Source: Rubrobacter sp. (GTDB taxonomy: Bacteria; Actinomycetota; Rubrobacteria; Rubrobacterales; Rubrobacteraceae). From it: a DNA stretch of 45,414 nt. The translations under genes were made by a program, and so were the position numbers. Location: assembly GCA_013695335.1 (NCBI GenBank), contig JACDAR010000159.1:1-45414 (forward strand). Direction: 5' to 3'. The notes beneath the pieces are model-generated. The model did no database searches. It saw only the letters and a list, made by a program, of their open reading frames with translations, and was not told the DNA's origin. Shown one piece after another: positions 22,826 through 31,859 of the stretch; position 1 is the stretch's first letter, and the number at the start of each line of letters is the position of its first letter.

Positions 22826-24653
22826 CTCGGCCAGGGATCGCTCGGCTCGCGGCTCACGCGGGAAGAGTACCCCTCGTAACCGATCCACGGCCCGCGATAG
22901 CCGGAGTAGCCCCGGTGGCCGCGCGCGCAAGAGTTCGGATGCCAGGGTCGTTCAGTTTCCCCAGTACCGGCGTGCCCGAAGGCGGAAAGCCGGGAGAGCC
23001 TCGTCGAGCGCGCAGCCGAAAGCCAGGGTTCGTGCGGTCGGTCGGAACAGGGTGCGGGTGGTGATCGCCGCGATCGCGCTCGTCGGACTTCTACTCGGCG
23101 CGAGGGCCGCGCACCTTAGCGTTTCTGATGGGCAGGGGGATCTCGCGCTCGCCGCCGAGACCGGGTCAGTGACCGCCGAAGAGGCCGCCAGGGGACGCGG
23201 CGACATACTGAGCAACGACGGGCGCAAACTGGCCACCACCCACGACACGGTGCGGGTCATCGCGACGCCGTATCAGATCGAGGACCCTTCGAAGGCAGCC
23301 AGCGCCCTCGCCAGGATCCTCGGCTCCGAGACGCATCAAACCGCGGATGAGATAGAAACCCTGCTGACGAAACGAGCTCCCAATGGCCAGCCTTCCGGGT
23401 ACAGCGTCGTAGCCTCTGACGTGGACCCGCGCAAATCGGAGGAGATCTGGGATCTCGGCCTGGACGGAATCACAGTGGCTCCTGATGCGGTTCGCGTGTA
23501 CCCGGACGGAACCCTGGCGAGCCAGGTGACAGGACACCTGAGTGACTACGGACAGGCGTTCGGCGGGATTGAGGCTCGCTACCACGACAGGTTGAAGAGT
23601 GGCAAAGACGTCACCCTGACCCTGGATATGGCTGTACAGGAAGAGTTGCAGAAGGCGCTGGCCGAGACGGTGGAGAAGAGCAAGGCCCAGAGCGCCGTCG
23701 GGGTGATGTTGAGGGTGGACGACGGAGCCGTCGTGGCCATGGCCAACGCGCCGACCTACGATAACAACGAAATCGAAGACGCGTCGGTCGATGAGCAGAG
23801 GAATCGGATTCTGACGGATCCTTACGAGCCTGGTTCCACCTTCAAGGCTTTCACAGTCGCCTCGGCGCTCGAAGAGCATGCCGTAACGCCGGATACCACG
23901 TACGTCATCCCTGACCACATGACGGTTGCTGACGTCGTGATCCACGATTCCCAGCCGCACGAAACCGAGATCATGCAGCCTGCCGACGTTCTGCGGGAGT
24001 CGAGCAACGTCGGGGCGATTCACGTGGCGGAGGATCTCGGCGGCGAGAAGCTTTCCGAGTACATCCACGACTTCGGGTTCGGCCAGTCGACGGGCGTGGA
24101 TCTGTGGGGTGAGAACTCTGGGGTCGTGCCAGCCTACGAGGACTGGAGTGGGTCTTCCATCGGCAACATCCCCATTGGTCAGGGGCTCTCGGTAACCCCG
24201 CTGCAACTCGTCTCGGGATACGCCGCGCTCGTCAACGGCGGGCGCACTGTCACACCGCACGTAGTTGCGGGCGACGAGCCGGAACAAGCGGGCCATCGAG
24301 TGATAAGCCAAAAGACCTCGGATATAGTACGCGGAATGCTTCAGGGCGTCGTCGATGAAGGGTCGGGCTACAAGGCCCAGCTCCCTGGTTACTCAGTGGG
24401 TGGCAAGACCGGCACCTCGCAGACAGTTGACCCCAAAACCGGCACCTACGGCGACAAGTACGTGGCCTCGTTTATGGGCTTCGCCCCAGCGTCGGACCCG
24501 GAATACGTTGCCCTGATCGCCGTGAACGACCCCCAGACCACCTACTGGGGTGAGCTCACGGCCGCGCCAGCATTCCACGACGTGATGGGCTTCACCCTCG
24601 GATACTTCAACGTTCCTCCGGATCGCCCGCACTCCAAGAAAGGGATGAGATGA
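22779..24653 (+). CDS. ftsI: Septal peptidoglycan transpeptidase FtsI (PBP3, class B PBP)
   Basis: A 624-residue class B penicillin-binding protein cross-linking septal peptidoglycan. A long basic, Ser/Arg-rich cytoplasmic tail (residues 1-93) precedes the membrane helix (about 95-112). The dimerisation domain starts near RGDILSNDGRKLA. The active-site serine is S353 in GSTFK, SSN is the second motif and KTGTS (K about 543) the third. No PASTA domain is seen. ATG 22779 lies directly behind GGGAGG, an unusually close spacing; GTG 22791 is an alternative start. It overlaps ftsL by 47 bases and murF by ATGA. murE, which normally follows ftsI, is absent. Confidence 0.95.
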   Translation: MTGKVGERRKGRTPNSSARDRSARGSRGKSTPRNRSTARDSRSSPGGRARKSSDARVVQFPQYRRARRRKAGRASSSAQPKARVRAVGRNRVRVVIAAIALVGLLLGARAAHLSVSDGQGDLALAAETGSVTAEEAARGRGDILSNDGRKLATTHDTVRVIATPYQIEDPSKAASALARILGSETHQTADEIETLLTKRAPNGQPSGYSVVASDVDPRKSEEIWDLGLDGITVAPDAVRVYPDGTLASQVTGHLSDYGQAFGGIEARYHDRLKSGKDVTLTLDMAVQEELQKALAETVEKSKAQSAVGVMLRVDDGAVVAMANAPTYDNNEIEDASVDEQRNRILTDPYEPGSTFKAFTVASALEEHAVTPDTTYVIPDHMTVADVVIHDSQPHETEIMQPADVLRESSNVGAIHVAEDLGGEKLSEYIHDFGFGQSTGVDLWGENSGVVPAYEDWSGSSIGNIPIGQGLSVTPLQLVSGYAALVNGGRTVTPHVVAGDEPEQAGHRVISQKTSDIVRGMLQGVVDEGSGYKAQLPGYSVGGKTGTSQTVDPKTGTYGDKYVASFMGFAPASDPEYVALIAVNDPQTTYWGELTAAPAFHDVMGFTLGYFNVPPDRPHSKKGMR

Positions 24654-26038
24654 GATCAACGTCCCTCTCAAGGGTAGCCAGGGCCATCGGTGGCGAAATG
24701 GTACACGCCGATGACAGCGCGGTCGTCAGGGGCGCTGCGGTGGATTCCCGGCGCGTGCGGGTTGGGGATCTTTTTTTCGCCCTTCGTGGAAGGGTGGATG
24801 GCGCGAATTTCGCGCCGCAGGCCATCGAACGCGGCGCGGTGGCCGCTGTTGCCGACAGGCCGCTCGACGGGCCGACGATAGTGGTTGAAGATCCACTGGA
24901 TGCGTTGCAGCGGCTGGCGCGCTGGAGCCTCGCTCGGGACCACGAAGATGGCGCAGCACCCATCTCCGTGGTTGGGATCACGGGTAGCGTGGGGAAGACC
25001 ACTACCAAAGACGGGCTGGCGGCCATCCTCCGCATGTCGGGGAAGATAGTCTCGGCGACTGAAGGAAACTTCAACAACGAGATCGGTCTTCCCCTCACGG
25101 TACTTTCGGCTGGCGGGCGCACGGAGGTTCTCGTACTGGAGATGGGTGCGACCCACGCCGGAGACATCAGGTACCTTTGCGGAATCGCCCCCCCGAACAT
25201 CGGCATTCTGACCGCCATCGCCCCGATACACCTCGAATCTTTCGGAAGCCTCGAAGGGATCGCCACCGCCAAAGGCGAACTGGCGCTCGCCCTGCCGGAC
25301 GACGGCTCGTTCGTCTACCCGATAGGCGTCCCCGAAGCTGCTACCGGCCCGGAAAAGAAACTGGGATGCCGCATCGCCTTCGACCGCGAGGGAGCGGAAG
25401 GAGCTGACCTGTGGGCCTCGGAGGTCGAGGACAGCGAGGAAGGCTTGCGATTTACAGTCCATTTCGGCGATAGCTCGGCAGAAGTCCGTTGCCCGGTTTT
25501 CGGGACGCACCTCGTCCAGCCGCTACTGGCCGCCCTTGGCGGTGCGCTAGCCCTCGGCATCGACCTCGAAGCCGGGGCCAGGGGGCTCGCCCGCCTGCGG
25601 CGCACGGGGCTTCGGGGCGAGATACATCGTCTCAGGGACGACATCGTGGTCTACGACGATTCCTATAATTCGTCGCCGGCCGCGATCTCGGCTGTCCTGC
25701 GTTACGGGGCGGATCAATCCCACAGGCAGAATCGCCGCTTCGTCGCCGTGCTCGGCGGCATGTTCGAACTGGGTCCCGCCGCCCGCGAATACCATCGCGA
25801 GGCAGGGCGACTTGCGTCGGAACTTGACGTAGACCTGCTAGTCTGCGTTGGGGACGAGGCCCGCTGGTACGCGGAAGCCTTCCCCGATGAGACTGTTCTC
25901 TTCGATGACGCTGAGGCTGCGGCAGAGGGGCTCGGTGAGAATTTGAGGGCCGGAGACTACGTTGTGGTCAAGGGTTCGAGGGGGGTTGGTTTAGACCGAT
26001 TGACCCGGAAGTTGAGAGAAAGTCTAGCTCTTGTTTAG
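24650..26038 (+). CDS. murF: UDP-MurNAc-tripeptide--D-Ala-D-Ala ligase MurF
   Basis: A 462-residue ATP-dependent Mur ligase that adds the D-Ala-D-Ala dipeptide to the UDP-MurNAc-tripeptide. The N-terminal domain has VDSRRVRVGDLFFALRG; the ATP loop is GITGSVGKTTTKD (about residues 105-117); EGNFNNEIGLPLTVL and VYDDSYNSSPAAI are MurF-specific and separate it from MurE. It overlaps ftsI by 4 bases and mraY by 8 bases. It is directly behind ftsI, so the usual murE between them has been lost or moved. Confidence 0.96.
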   Translation: MRSTSLSRVARAIGGEMVHADDSAVVRGAAVDSRRVRVGDLFFALRGRVDGANFAPQAIERGAVAAVADRPLDGPTIVVEDPLDALQRLARWSLARDHEDGAAPISVVGITGSVGKTTTKDGLAAILRMSGKIVSATEGNFNNEIGLPLTVLSAGGRTEVLVLEMGATHAGDIRYLCGIAPPNIGILTAIAPIHLESFGSLEGIATAKGELALALPDDGSFVYPIGVPEAATGPEKKLGCRIAFDREGAEGADLWASEVEDSEEGLRFTVHFGDSSAEVRCPVFGTHLVQPLLAALGGALALGIDLEAGARGLARLRRTGLRGEIHRLRDDIVVYDDSYNSSPAAISAVLRYGADQSHRQNRRFVAVLGGMFELGPAAREYHREAGRLASELDVDLLVCVGDEARWYAEAFPDETVLFDDAEAAAEGLGENLRAGDYVVVKGSRGVGLDRLTRKLRESLALV

Positions 26039-27026
26039 CGTTGTGCTCGCCGGGGCTATAGCGTTTCTGGTGACGGTCGCGCTCGGGTCGAAGTTCATAG
26101 AGTTCATGCAGACCCGCAAGTTCGGACAGTTCGTGCGCGAAGAGGGGCCGAAGACGCACCTGATCAAAGCCGGAACACCCACGATGGGCGGAATGGTCAT
26201 GCTGATGGGCCTTGTGTCGGCGCTGGTCGTGGTGGCGAGGTTCGACTCCTGGCCGACGGTGGCGATGCTCCTGCTCATAGGCGTGACGGCCGGCATCGGG
26301 CTCTACGACGACTGGCAGAAGATCTCCAAGAAGCGCAGCGAAGGGCTGAGCGTGAAGTACAAGTTCTTGCTTCTCGCCGTGGCGGTCGTTCTTGCCGACG
26401 TGCTGGCTTTGCGTTTCGTCGGGGTCACGCAGAACGTGATAGTGCCAGGACTCGATAGGAACCTGGTTCTCGGGCCTGGGTTCATCGGGATCGGGCTCTT
26501 CAGCTTCTTCCTGTTGCTGGTGCTCGCCGGTGTCACGAACGCCGTGAACCTGACCGATGGGTTGGACGGGCTGGCGGCCGGGACCGGGGCCATCGCCCTC
26601 ACGGCGTACACGGGCATCGCGTTCCTGGAGCGCCAGTACGACGTGGCGATCATCTGCGGGGCCATGGTCGGGGCCATCATCGGCTTCCTCTGGTACAACG
26701 CTCATCCGGCGCAGATGTTCATGGGGGATACTGGATCGCTTGCCATCGGGGGCGTACTCGGCGCGGCTGCCGTGCTGACGAAGACCGAGATGTTGCTGCC
26801 GATTATAGGCGGGCTATTCGTGATCGAAGCCCTCTCAGTCATCATTCAGTACGGGTTCTTCAAGATGACGCGGCGTCGGGTATTCAAGATGGCCCCGATC
26901 CACCACCACTTCGAACTCTCTGGCTGGCAGGAGAACAAGATAGTGGTGCGGTTCTGGATCGTGCAGACCGCGTTCTCTGCTGCCGGATTCTTCCTCTACT
27001 ACCTCCTACTCTACAACGCGGTCTGA
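26031..27026 (+). CDS. mraY: Phospho-MurNAc-pentapeptide transferase MraY
   Basis: A 331-residue polytopic membrane enzyme making lipid I from UDP-MurNAc-pentapeptide and undecaprenyl phosphate. Catalytic motifs: GLYDDWQKISKKRSEGL (the DDxxK aspartates), NAVNLTDGLDGLA, FMGDTGSLAIGG and the APIHHHFEL loop. About ten membrane helices are visible. Its start is TTG 26031, 8 bases inside the end of murF. The N terminus is short and begins directly in the first helix, in keeping with the family. Confidence 0.96.
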   Translation: MFSVVLAGAIAFLVTVALGSKFIEFMQTRKFGQFVREEGPKTHLIKAGTPTMGGMVMLMGLVSALVVVARFDSWPTVAMLLLIGVTAGIGLYDDWQKISKKRSEGLSVKYKFLLLAVAVVLADVLALRFVGVTQNVIVPGLDRNLVLGPGFIGIGLFSFFLLLVLAGVTNAVNLTDGLDGLAAGTGAIALTAYTGIAFLERQYDVAIICGAMVGAIIGFLWYNAHPAQMFMGDTGSLAIGGVLGAAAVLTKTEMLLPIIGGLFVIEALSVIIQYGFFKMTRRRVFKMAPIHHHFELSGWQENKIVVRFWIVQTAFSAAGFFLYYLLLYNAV

Positions 27027-27036
27027 GGCTTCCCCG

Positions 27037-28371
27037 ATGTCCACCCTGATCTACGGGCTTGGTGAATCCGGGATTTCGGTCGCCCGCGCCCTCCTCGACC
27101 GCGATGAACCCATCGTCGCCGCCGACGCCAACGACTCACGCGAACTTCGCGCAACCCTGGCGAAGCTCGGCGTCGAAGGTCGCCTCGACGCCGGACCGGA
27201 AGCACTGGAAGGCATCGGACGCGTCGTCGTCAGCCCCGGCATCCGTCCACAAGACGCGGTTCTCTCAGCAGCCGAAACGAAAGGAATCCCAGTCGTATCA
27301 GAGGTCGGCTTCGGGTTGGAGTTGCTTGGGCCTGGGGTGCGGACTGTCGCGGTCACAGGAACGAATGGCAAGACGACCGTGGTGGATATGATCCGGAAGA
27401 TCCTCGAACAAGCCGACATTCCTCACGCGGTGGCAGGCAACTCATGGCGCGCCCTGACGGGCTGCCTTGGGGAAGTCAGGCAAACCGGGTTGTTGATACT
27501 CGAAGTCTCCTCATTCCAGCTTCACTACATGGACGATCCCGGATTCGAGGTAGCAGCGCTCCTCAACGCGCGTCCGGATCACCTGAACTGGCACGCCTCC
27601 TTCGAGGAGTACGTCGTGGACAAGCTGCGTATCTTCGATGGTCAAGGATCCAAGGATCTTGCGCTAGTGAGCGCGGCTGATCCCATCGGGCGGGACGCAG
27701 TGGCAAGGCTCTCCGCCGAAACCCTCGTGATCGGCGAAGGCGAGACGGCCATCCGGGATGGAAGGCTTTTCCTGCGCGGTGAGGAGATATGCGGCGAGGC
27801 CGAGTTTGGCTTCGCGGGCAAGCACAACCATGAGAACGCGCTCTTTGCGGCGGCTGCCGCAGAACGTGTGGGCGCGGGCCTTGGTGTGATTCGCGCCGGA
27901 TTGCTCGACTACCGGCTCAAGCCGCACAGGATGGAGATAGTGGCGGAGCGCGATGGCGTACTCTACGTGGACGATTCCAAGGCGACCAACCCGGCTGCGG
28001 TCTCGGCTGCGCTGGCGAGCTTCGAACGTCCCGTAGTCCTGATCCTGGGAGGATCAGAGAAACACACGGACTTCGCGGAGGTGCTTCCGGCCCTGGATCA
28101 CTGCCGGGCCGTAGTCTGTCACGGTGAGGCTGGACCCCGGATCTTCGACTACCTGCGCGGAAACTGGGATGGACCAGTGACCATAGCCACCGAACTCGCG
28201 GAGACAGTCGAGGAGGCCGAAAGCCTCGCTCAGACAGGCGATGTGGTTTTGCTCTCGCCAGGGTGCGCCAGCTTCGACCAGTTCTCGGGATACGAGGAGC
28301 GGGGCAGGGTTTTTGCCAGCCTGGCGTCAGGGGATTTCGTCGCCGGACGTGCCTCAGAGAGTCGGGGGTGA
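27037..28371 (+). CDS. murD: UDP-MurNAc-L-Ala--D-Glu ligase MurD
   Basis: A 444-residue Mur ligase adding D-glutamate. The N-terminal Rossmann-like domain starts LIYGLGESGISVARALL; the ATP loop is VTGTNGKTTVVDMI; VLEVSSFQLHYMD-type sequence (LEVSSFQL) and NARPDHLNWH are typical; the C-terminal domain has YVDDSKATNPAA and the late ILGGSEKHTDF. ATG 27037 begins 10 bases behind mraY. It is followed closely by ftsW. Confidence 0.96.
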   Translation: MSTLIYGLGESGISVARALLDRDEPIVAADANDSRELRATLAKLGVEGRLDAGPEALEGIGRVVVSPGIRPQDAVLSAAETKGIPVVSEVGFGLELLGPGVRTVAVTGTNGKTTVVDMIRKILEQADIPHAVAGNSWRALTGCLGEVRQTGLLILEVSSFQLHYMDDPGFEVAALLNARPDHLNWHASFEEYVVDKLRIFDGQGSKDLALVSAADPIGRDAVARLSAETLVIGEGETAIRDGRLFLRGEEICGEAEFGFAGKHNHENALFAAAAAERVGAGLGVIRAGLLDYRLKPHRMEIVAERDGVLYVDDSKATNPAAVSAALASFERPVVLILGGSEKHTDFAEVLPALDHCRAVVCHGEAGPRIFDYLRGNWDGPVTIATELAETVEEAESLAQTGDVVLLSPGCASFDQFSGYEERGRVFASLASGDFVAGRASESRG

Positions 28372-28377
28372 CGGCGG

Positions 28378-29523
28378 TTGGCGACCTTGCGAACATACCT
28401 TTTCCTTACCGCCCTCGGGCTCGCGCTGCTTGGCCTCGTCATGGTGTACTCGGCGACCTACAGGGAGAGTGGCACTGCTTATCTGATAGTCCGCTCTGGG
28501 CACGTGGCGCTCGCGGTGATCGCGTTCTTTGTGGCGAGCCGCGTCAGGTATACGGCCTGGCGGAAATTGGGACCAGTGTTCTTTTTGGCAGTGCTGGCGA
28601 GCCTGGTGCTCGTGCTGATACCCGGTATCGGGGTGGAGATCGGGGGCGGCAGGCGTTGGTTCGACCTGGGATTCTTCATGGTACAGCCGGCGGAGTTCGC
28701 CAAGATCGCGGTCGTCGTGGTCGCCAGCCTGTGGGTTGCCCGTATGCGTCCCGGCTCTGGATTGCCGATCGGGCTCTTCGCGGTGATCGGGGTTCTCTTC
28801 GGGCTCGTGGTACTTGAGCCGGACTTCGGAACCTCGGTCATGATTCTTGCAGGGGCCGCAGGTGTACTCTGGGCTTCGGAACTCCGAACGCGAGACCTGC
28901 TGCTGTTCGGCGGCGCTGCTGTGGGCGTTCTCGTTGGCGTCATGTTGCTCGCGCCGTACAGGCGGGAGAGGTTCCTGACTTTCCTCGATCCGTGGTCTGT
29001 TTCGCAAAGCTCTGGTTATCAGGTGGTACAGTCCATGACCGCGATACAGTCTGGCGACTGGCTGGGAGCCGGGGCCGGGGCCGGGGCGGAGGGAACTTAC
29101 GTCCCCGAGCTGCGGACGGATATGATCTTCGCGCTCATCGGCGAGGAACTCGGGCTCCTCGGTATGGTGTTGGTGATAGGCGCTTTTATATTCCTGGCGC
29201 TGGCGGGATTGAGGATCTCACTCCAGGCGCCATCGGTTCTGGGACGTTGCTTGGCCGCCGGGCTGACCACCACGATCACGGCCCAGGCTGTCTTCAATAT
29301 AGGGGCCGCGATGGGCGTGCTCCCACTGGCCGGCATGACCCTGCCGTTCGTGAGCTACGGGGGATCGAGCATGCTGGTCTGCTTCGCGGCCATAGGGATG
29401 CTGTACCGGATATCGGAGGATAGTGAGCGAGCCAGAGAAGTCAAACCACGCGCCACCGCGCGTCCTTATAGCCGGCGGCGGGACCGGGGGACACGCGATC
29501 CCCGCGCTGTGCGTGGCGGATAG
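28378..29523 (+). CDS. ftsW: Septal peptidoglycan glycosyltransferase FtsW (SEDS)
   Basis: A 381-residue SEDS-family polymerase working with FtsI. About ten membrane helices are seen; GGGRRWFDLGFFMVQPAEFAK, LEPDFGTSVMIL and ELRTDMIFALIGEELGLLG are family signatures, and the extracellular loop carries a glycine/alanine run made of repeated GCCGGG. The TTG start at 28378 stands behind a GGGGGTGA segment. The last 101 bases, coding a basic cytoplasmic tail (RPYSRRRDRGTRD), overlap the start of murG in another frame. Confidence 0.94.
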   Translation: MATLRTYLFLTALGLALLGLVMVYSATYRESGTAYLIVRSGHVALAVIAFFVASRVRYTAWRKLGPVFFLAVLASLVLVLIPGIGVEIGGGRRWFDLGFFMVQPAEFAKIAVVVVASLWVARMRPGSGLPIGLFAVIGVLFGLVVLEPDFGTSVMILAGAAGVLWASELRTRDLLLFGGAAVGVLVGVMLLAPYRRERFLTFLDPWSVSQSSGYQVVQSMTAIQSGDWLGAGAGAGAEGTYVPELRTDMIFALIGEELGLLGMVLVIGAFIFLALAGLRISLQAPSVLGRCLAAGLTTTITAQAVFNIGAAMGVLPLAGMTLPFVSYGGSSMLVCFAAIGMLYRISEDSERAREVKPRATARPYSRRRDRGTRDPRAVRGG

Positions 29524-30523
29524 CCTGCGCGCCAAAGGGGCATCCGTGGAGTTTGTAGGCGCGGCCTCGGGTATCGAAGCGGATCTCGTCCCCAACGCCG
29601 GATACAAGCTCCATTCTTTGCCCCTGCAAGGTCTTGCCGGAAGCCCAGCAGCCCGCGTACGGGCTGTCATGCTTTTCGCCCAGGCTCTCACCTCGCGCTG
29701 CCGCAGGATCATCCGCGAATTTCAGCCATCGGCTGTTCTCGGCGTCGGCGGATACGCGAGTGCGCCCACGATCCTCGCCGCCAGGATGCTCGGCGTGCCG
29801 ACGTTCCTGCACGAGCAGAACTCGGTCCCTGGCCGCGTGAACCGATTCGGCGGCCGCCTCACGGAGAAAGTCCTCGTTACCTTCCCGGCAGCAGCCGAAC
29901 ACTTCAAAAAGGCGGAGTGGGTCGGGATGCCCACCCGCAGGCAGTTCTTCGAAACGTCGAGGGAAGAGGCGCTCCGCGAACTCGGCCTGGAGCCGCCCGT
30001 GGTCCTGATCTTCGGCGGTAGCGGCGGCGCACTCAAGATCAACCTGGCTGCCGAAAAGGCGTTCGGGGAGAACACACAATACACGGTCGTGCAGGTAGCA
30101 GGACGGCGCGACTTCCCACGACTCTCCACAACAAATAATAACCACATAATACTTGAATATGTGGATGATCTTTGGCGGTATGCGGCGGCTGCTGAGGTTG
30201 TGATCACACGCTCCGGCGCGGGGTCGCTGTTCGACCTGGCTGCGTTGGGACGGGCTTCGGTTTTGATTCCCTACCCGCATGCCACCGGAGATCATCAGCT
30301 TCACAATGCCCGCTACTTCACGGAACGGGGTGCCGCGGCATTGCTCCCCGACTCCGAGGTGAGCGCGGAGACGCTTCGCGGATGGGTCGAGGATTTGCTC
30401 AGTGACGATGAAAGGCGGGCTCGGCTCGCCGGGCGGATGAAGGAATTGGCGACGCCAGAAGCGTCGAATCAGATAGCGGAGAGGCTTTTGGGCGCGTCCG
30501 CTGCGAATGGGGGGGGAAAATGA
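29423..30523 (+). CDS. murG: UDP-GlcNAc:lipid I N-acetylglucosaminyltransferase MurG
   Basis: A 366-residue peripheral glycosyltransferase that makes lipid II. The glycine loop GGGTGGH is at residues 18-24, followed by ADSLRAKGASVEFVG, GVGGYASAPTILAA, FLHEQNSVPGRVNR, FGGSGGALKIN, ITRSGAGSLFDLAALG and PYPHATGDHQLHNA. These cover both Rossmann halves. The GTG start has GGAGG five bases upstream and lies 101 bases inside ftsW. A small AT-rich patch (30127-30170) coding TTNNNHIILEY departs from the GC-rich codon use around it. It overlaps murC by 4 bases. Confidence 0.95.
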   Translation: MSEPEKSNHAPPRVLIAGGGTGGHAIPALCVADSLRAKGASVEFVGAASGIEADLVPNAGYKLHSLPLQGLAGSPAARVRAVMLFAQALTSRCRRIIREFQPSAVLGVGGYASAPTILAARMLGVPTFLHEQNSVPGRVNRFGGRLTEKVLVTFPAAAEHFKKAEWVGMPTRRQFFETSREEALRELGLEPPVVLIFGGSGGALKINLAAEKAFGENTQYTVVQVAGRRDFPRLSTTNNNHIILEYVDDLWRYAAAAEVVITRSGAGSLFDLAALGRASVLIPYPHATGDHQLHNARYFTERGAAALLPDSEVSAETLRGWVEDLLSDDERRARLAGRMKELATPEASNQIAERLLGASAANGGGK

Positions 30524-31857
30524 GGATTCACATGATCGGCATAGGCGGCGCGGGCATGAGCGGCATCGCGGAGGTCCTGAAGAAACAGGGCAACGTCGTC
30601 ACCGGCTCCGACCTCAAAGAGTCCCCCTATACCAGAAGGCTCAAGGCGGCTGGCGTACATGTGTACATCGGTCACGCAACGGAGCAGGTGGGGGACACCG
30701 AGCGCGTGGTGATCTCCACGGCGATCCCCAAAACCAACCCCGAGCTCTTGGAGGCCCACAGGCGGTCCATACCCGTGATCGCCAGGGCAGAGGCGCTGGC
30801 ATCCATCCTCGAAGGCGGACTCAGCGTGGCGGTGGCAGGGACGCACGGCAAGACCACGACAACTAGCATGACGAGTCACGTTCTCAGGGCCCTCGGGGAA
30901 GACCCGACCGCCCTGATAGGGGGCGAGCTCAACGACATCGGCAGCAACGTGGTCGAAGGCAGGGGAGACCTCATAGTGGCCGAAGCCGATGAGAGCGACC
31001 GTTCGCTCCTGATGCTCCATCCCCAGGCAGCCGTGATCACCAACGTGGAGTTCGACCACCCAGATTTCTACTCCTCCCTGGACGACGTGATGGAGACCTT
31101 CGCCAAGTTCGTGGCTGCCCTGCCACCATCGGGTCACCTCGTAGTCTGCGCCGACGATCAGAACTGCCTGCGGCTCGCGGAAAGCTCGCCATGCCCGGTG
31201 ACGACTTACGGCATCCACTCCGGGGATCTCAGGGCGGAGATTAGTTCATCCAACGTCTACACGCTCTTCGAGGATGGGCGCCAGCGGGGCGTTGTGGAAC
31301 TCGGGGTACACGGGCGGCACAACGTACTCAACTCCCTCGCCGCAGCCTGCGTGGCGCGTTGGATCGGCCGCGACGCCCTTGAAGCGGCGAGGAGCCTGAA
31401 GTGCTTCGGGGGCGTCCGGCGCCGCTTCCAGCTCAAGGGTGAGAAATCCAGCATCAGGGTAGTGGACGACTACGCGCATCACCCGACGGAGCTCTCAGCG
31501 ACGCTCGACGTGGCCCGCACTACCTCGAACGGCAGGGTCATCGCCGTGTTCCAGCCACATCGCTACTCCCGCACCCGCAGGTTCTACCGGGAGTTCGGCG
31601 GCGCATTCTCCCAGGCCGACGCGGTTCTCATAACCGACGTGTACGGGGCCGGTGAGATGCCCCAGCCCGGCGTGAGCGGGAAGCTCATCGTGGACGCCAT
31701 CTGCGAGACTCGGGATCACCCCGATGTTTACTATGTCCCCGAACAGAGTTCCATCCCGCGTGTCCTCCGCGACATATCCGCCCCGAACGACACGGTGCTC
31801 ACGATGGGCGCCGGAGATATCTCCGGGGTCGGCGACGAACTGTTGGCGCTGCTGTAG
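30520..31857 (+). CDS. murC: UDP-MurNAc--L-Ala ligase MurC
   Basis: A 445-residue Mur ligase that adds L-alanine, the first step of stem peptide synthesis. It begins IHMIGIGGAGMSGIAEVL, with VAGTHGKTTTTSM as ATP loop, ADESDRSLLMLHP, VEFDHPDFYSS, and DDYAHHPTELSATL and FQPHRYSRTRRF in the C-terminal domain. It starts at ATGA overlapping murG. murB, which in many genomes follows murC or is fused to it, is absent; ftsQ follows after 2 bases. Confidence 0.96.
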   Translation: MRIHMIGIGGAGMSGIAEVLKKQGNVVTGSDLKESPYTRRLKAAGVHVYIGHATEQVGDTERVVISTAIPKTNPELLEAHRRSIPVIARAEALASILEGGLSVAVAGTHGKTTTTSMTSHVLRALGEDPTALIGGELNDIGSNVVEGRGDLIVAEADESDRSLLMLHPQAAVITNVEFDHPDFYSSLDDVMETFAKFVAALPPSGHLVVCADDQNCLRLAESSPCPVTTYGIHSGDLRAEISSSNVYTLFEDGRQRGVVELGVHGRHNVLNSLAAACVARWIGRDALEAARSLKCFGGVRRRFQLKGEKSSIRVVDDYAHHPTELSATLDVARTTSNGRVIAVFQPHRYSRTRRFYREFGGAFSQADAVLITDVYGAGEMPQPGVSGKLIVDAICETRDHPDVYYVPEQSSIPRVLRDISAPNDTVLTMGAGDISGVGDELLALL

Positions 31858-31859
31858 CC

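Noticed and set aside
22952..24311. Long minus-strand open frames (up to 381 codons) across ftsI
   Set aside because: Antisense to a clear penicillin-binding protein with all motifs; no ribosome binding site or family match.
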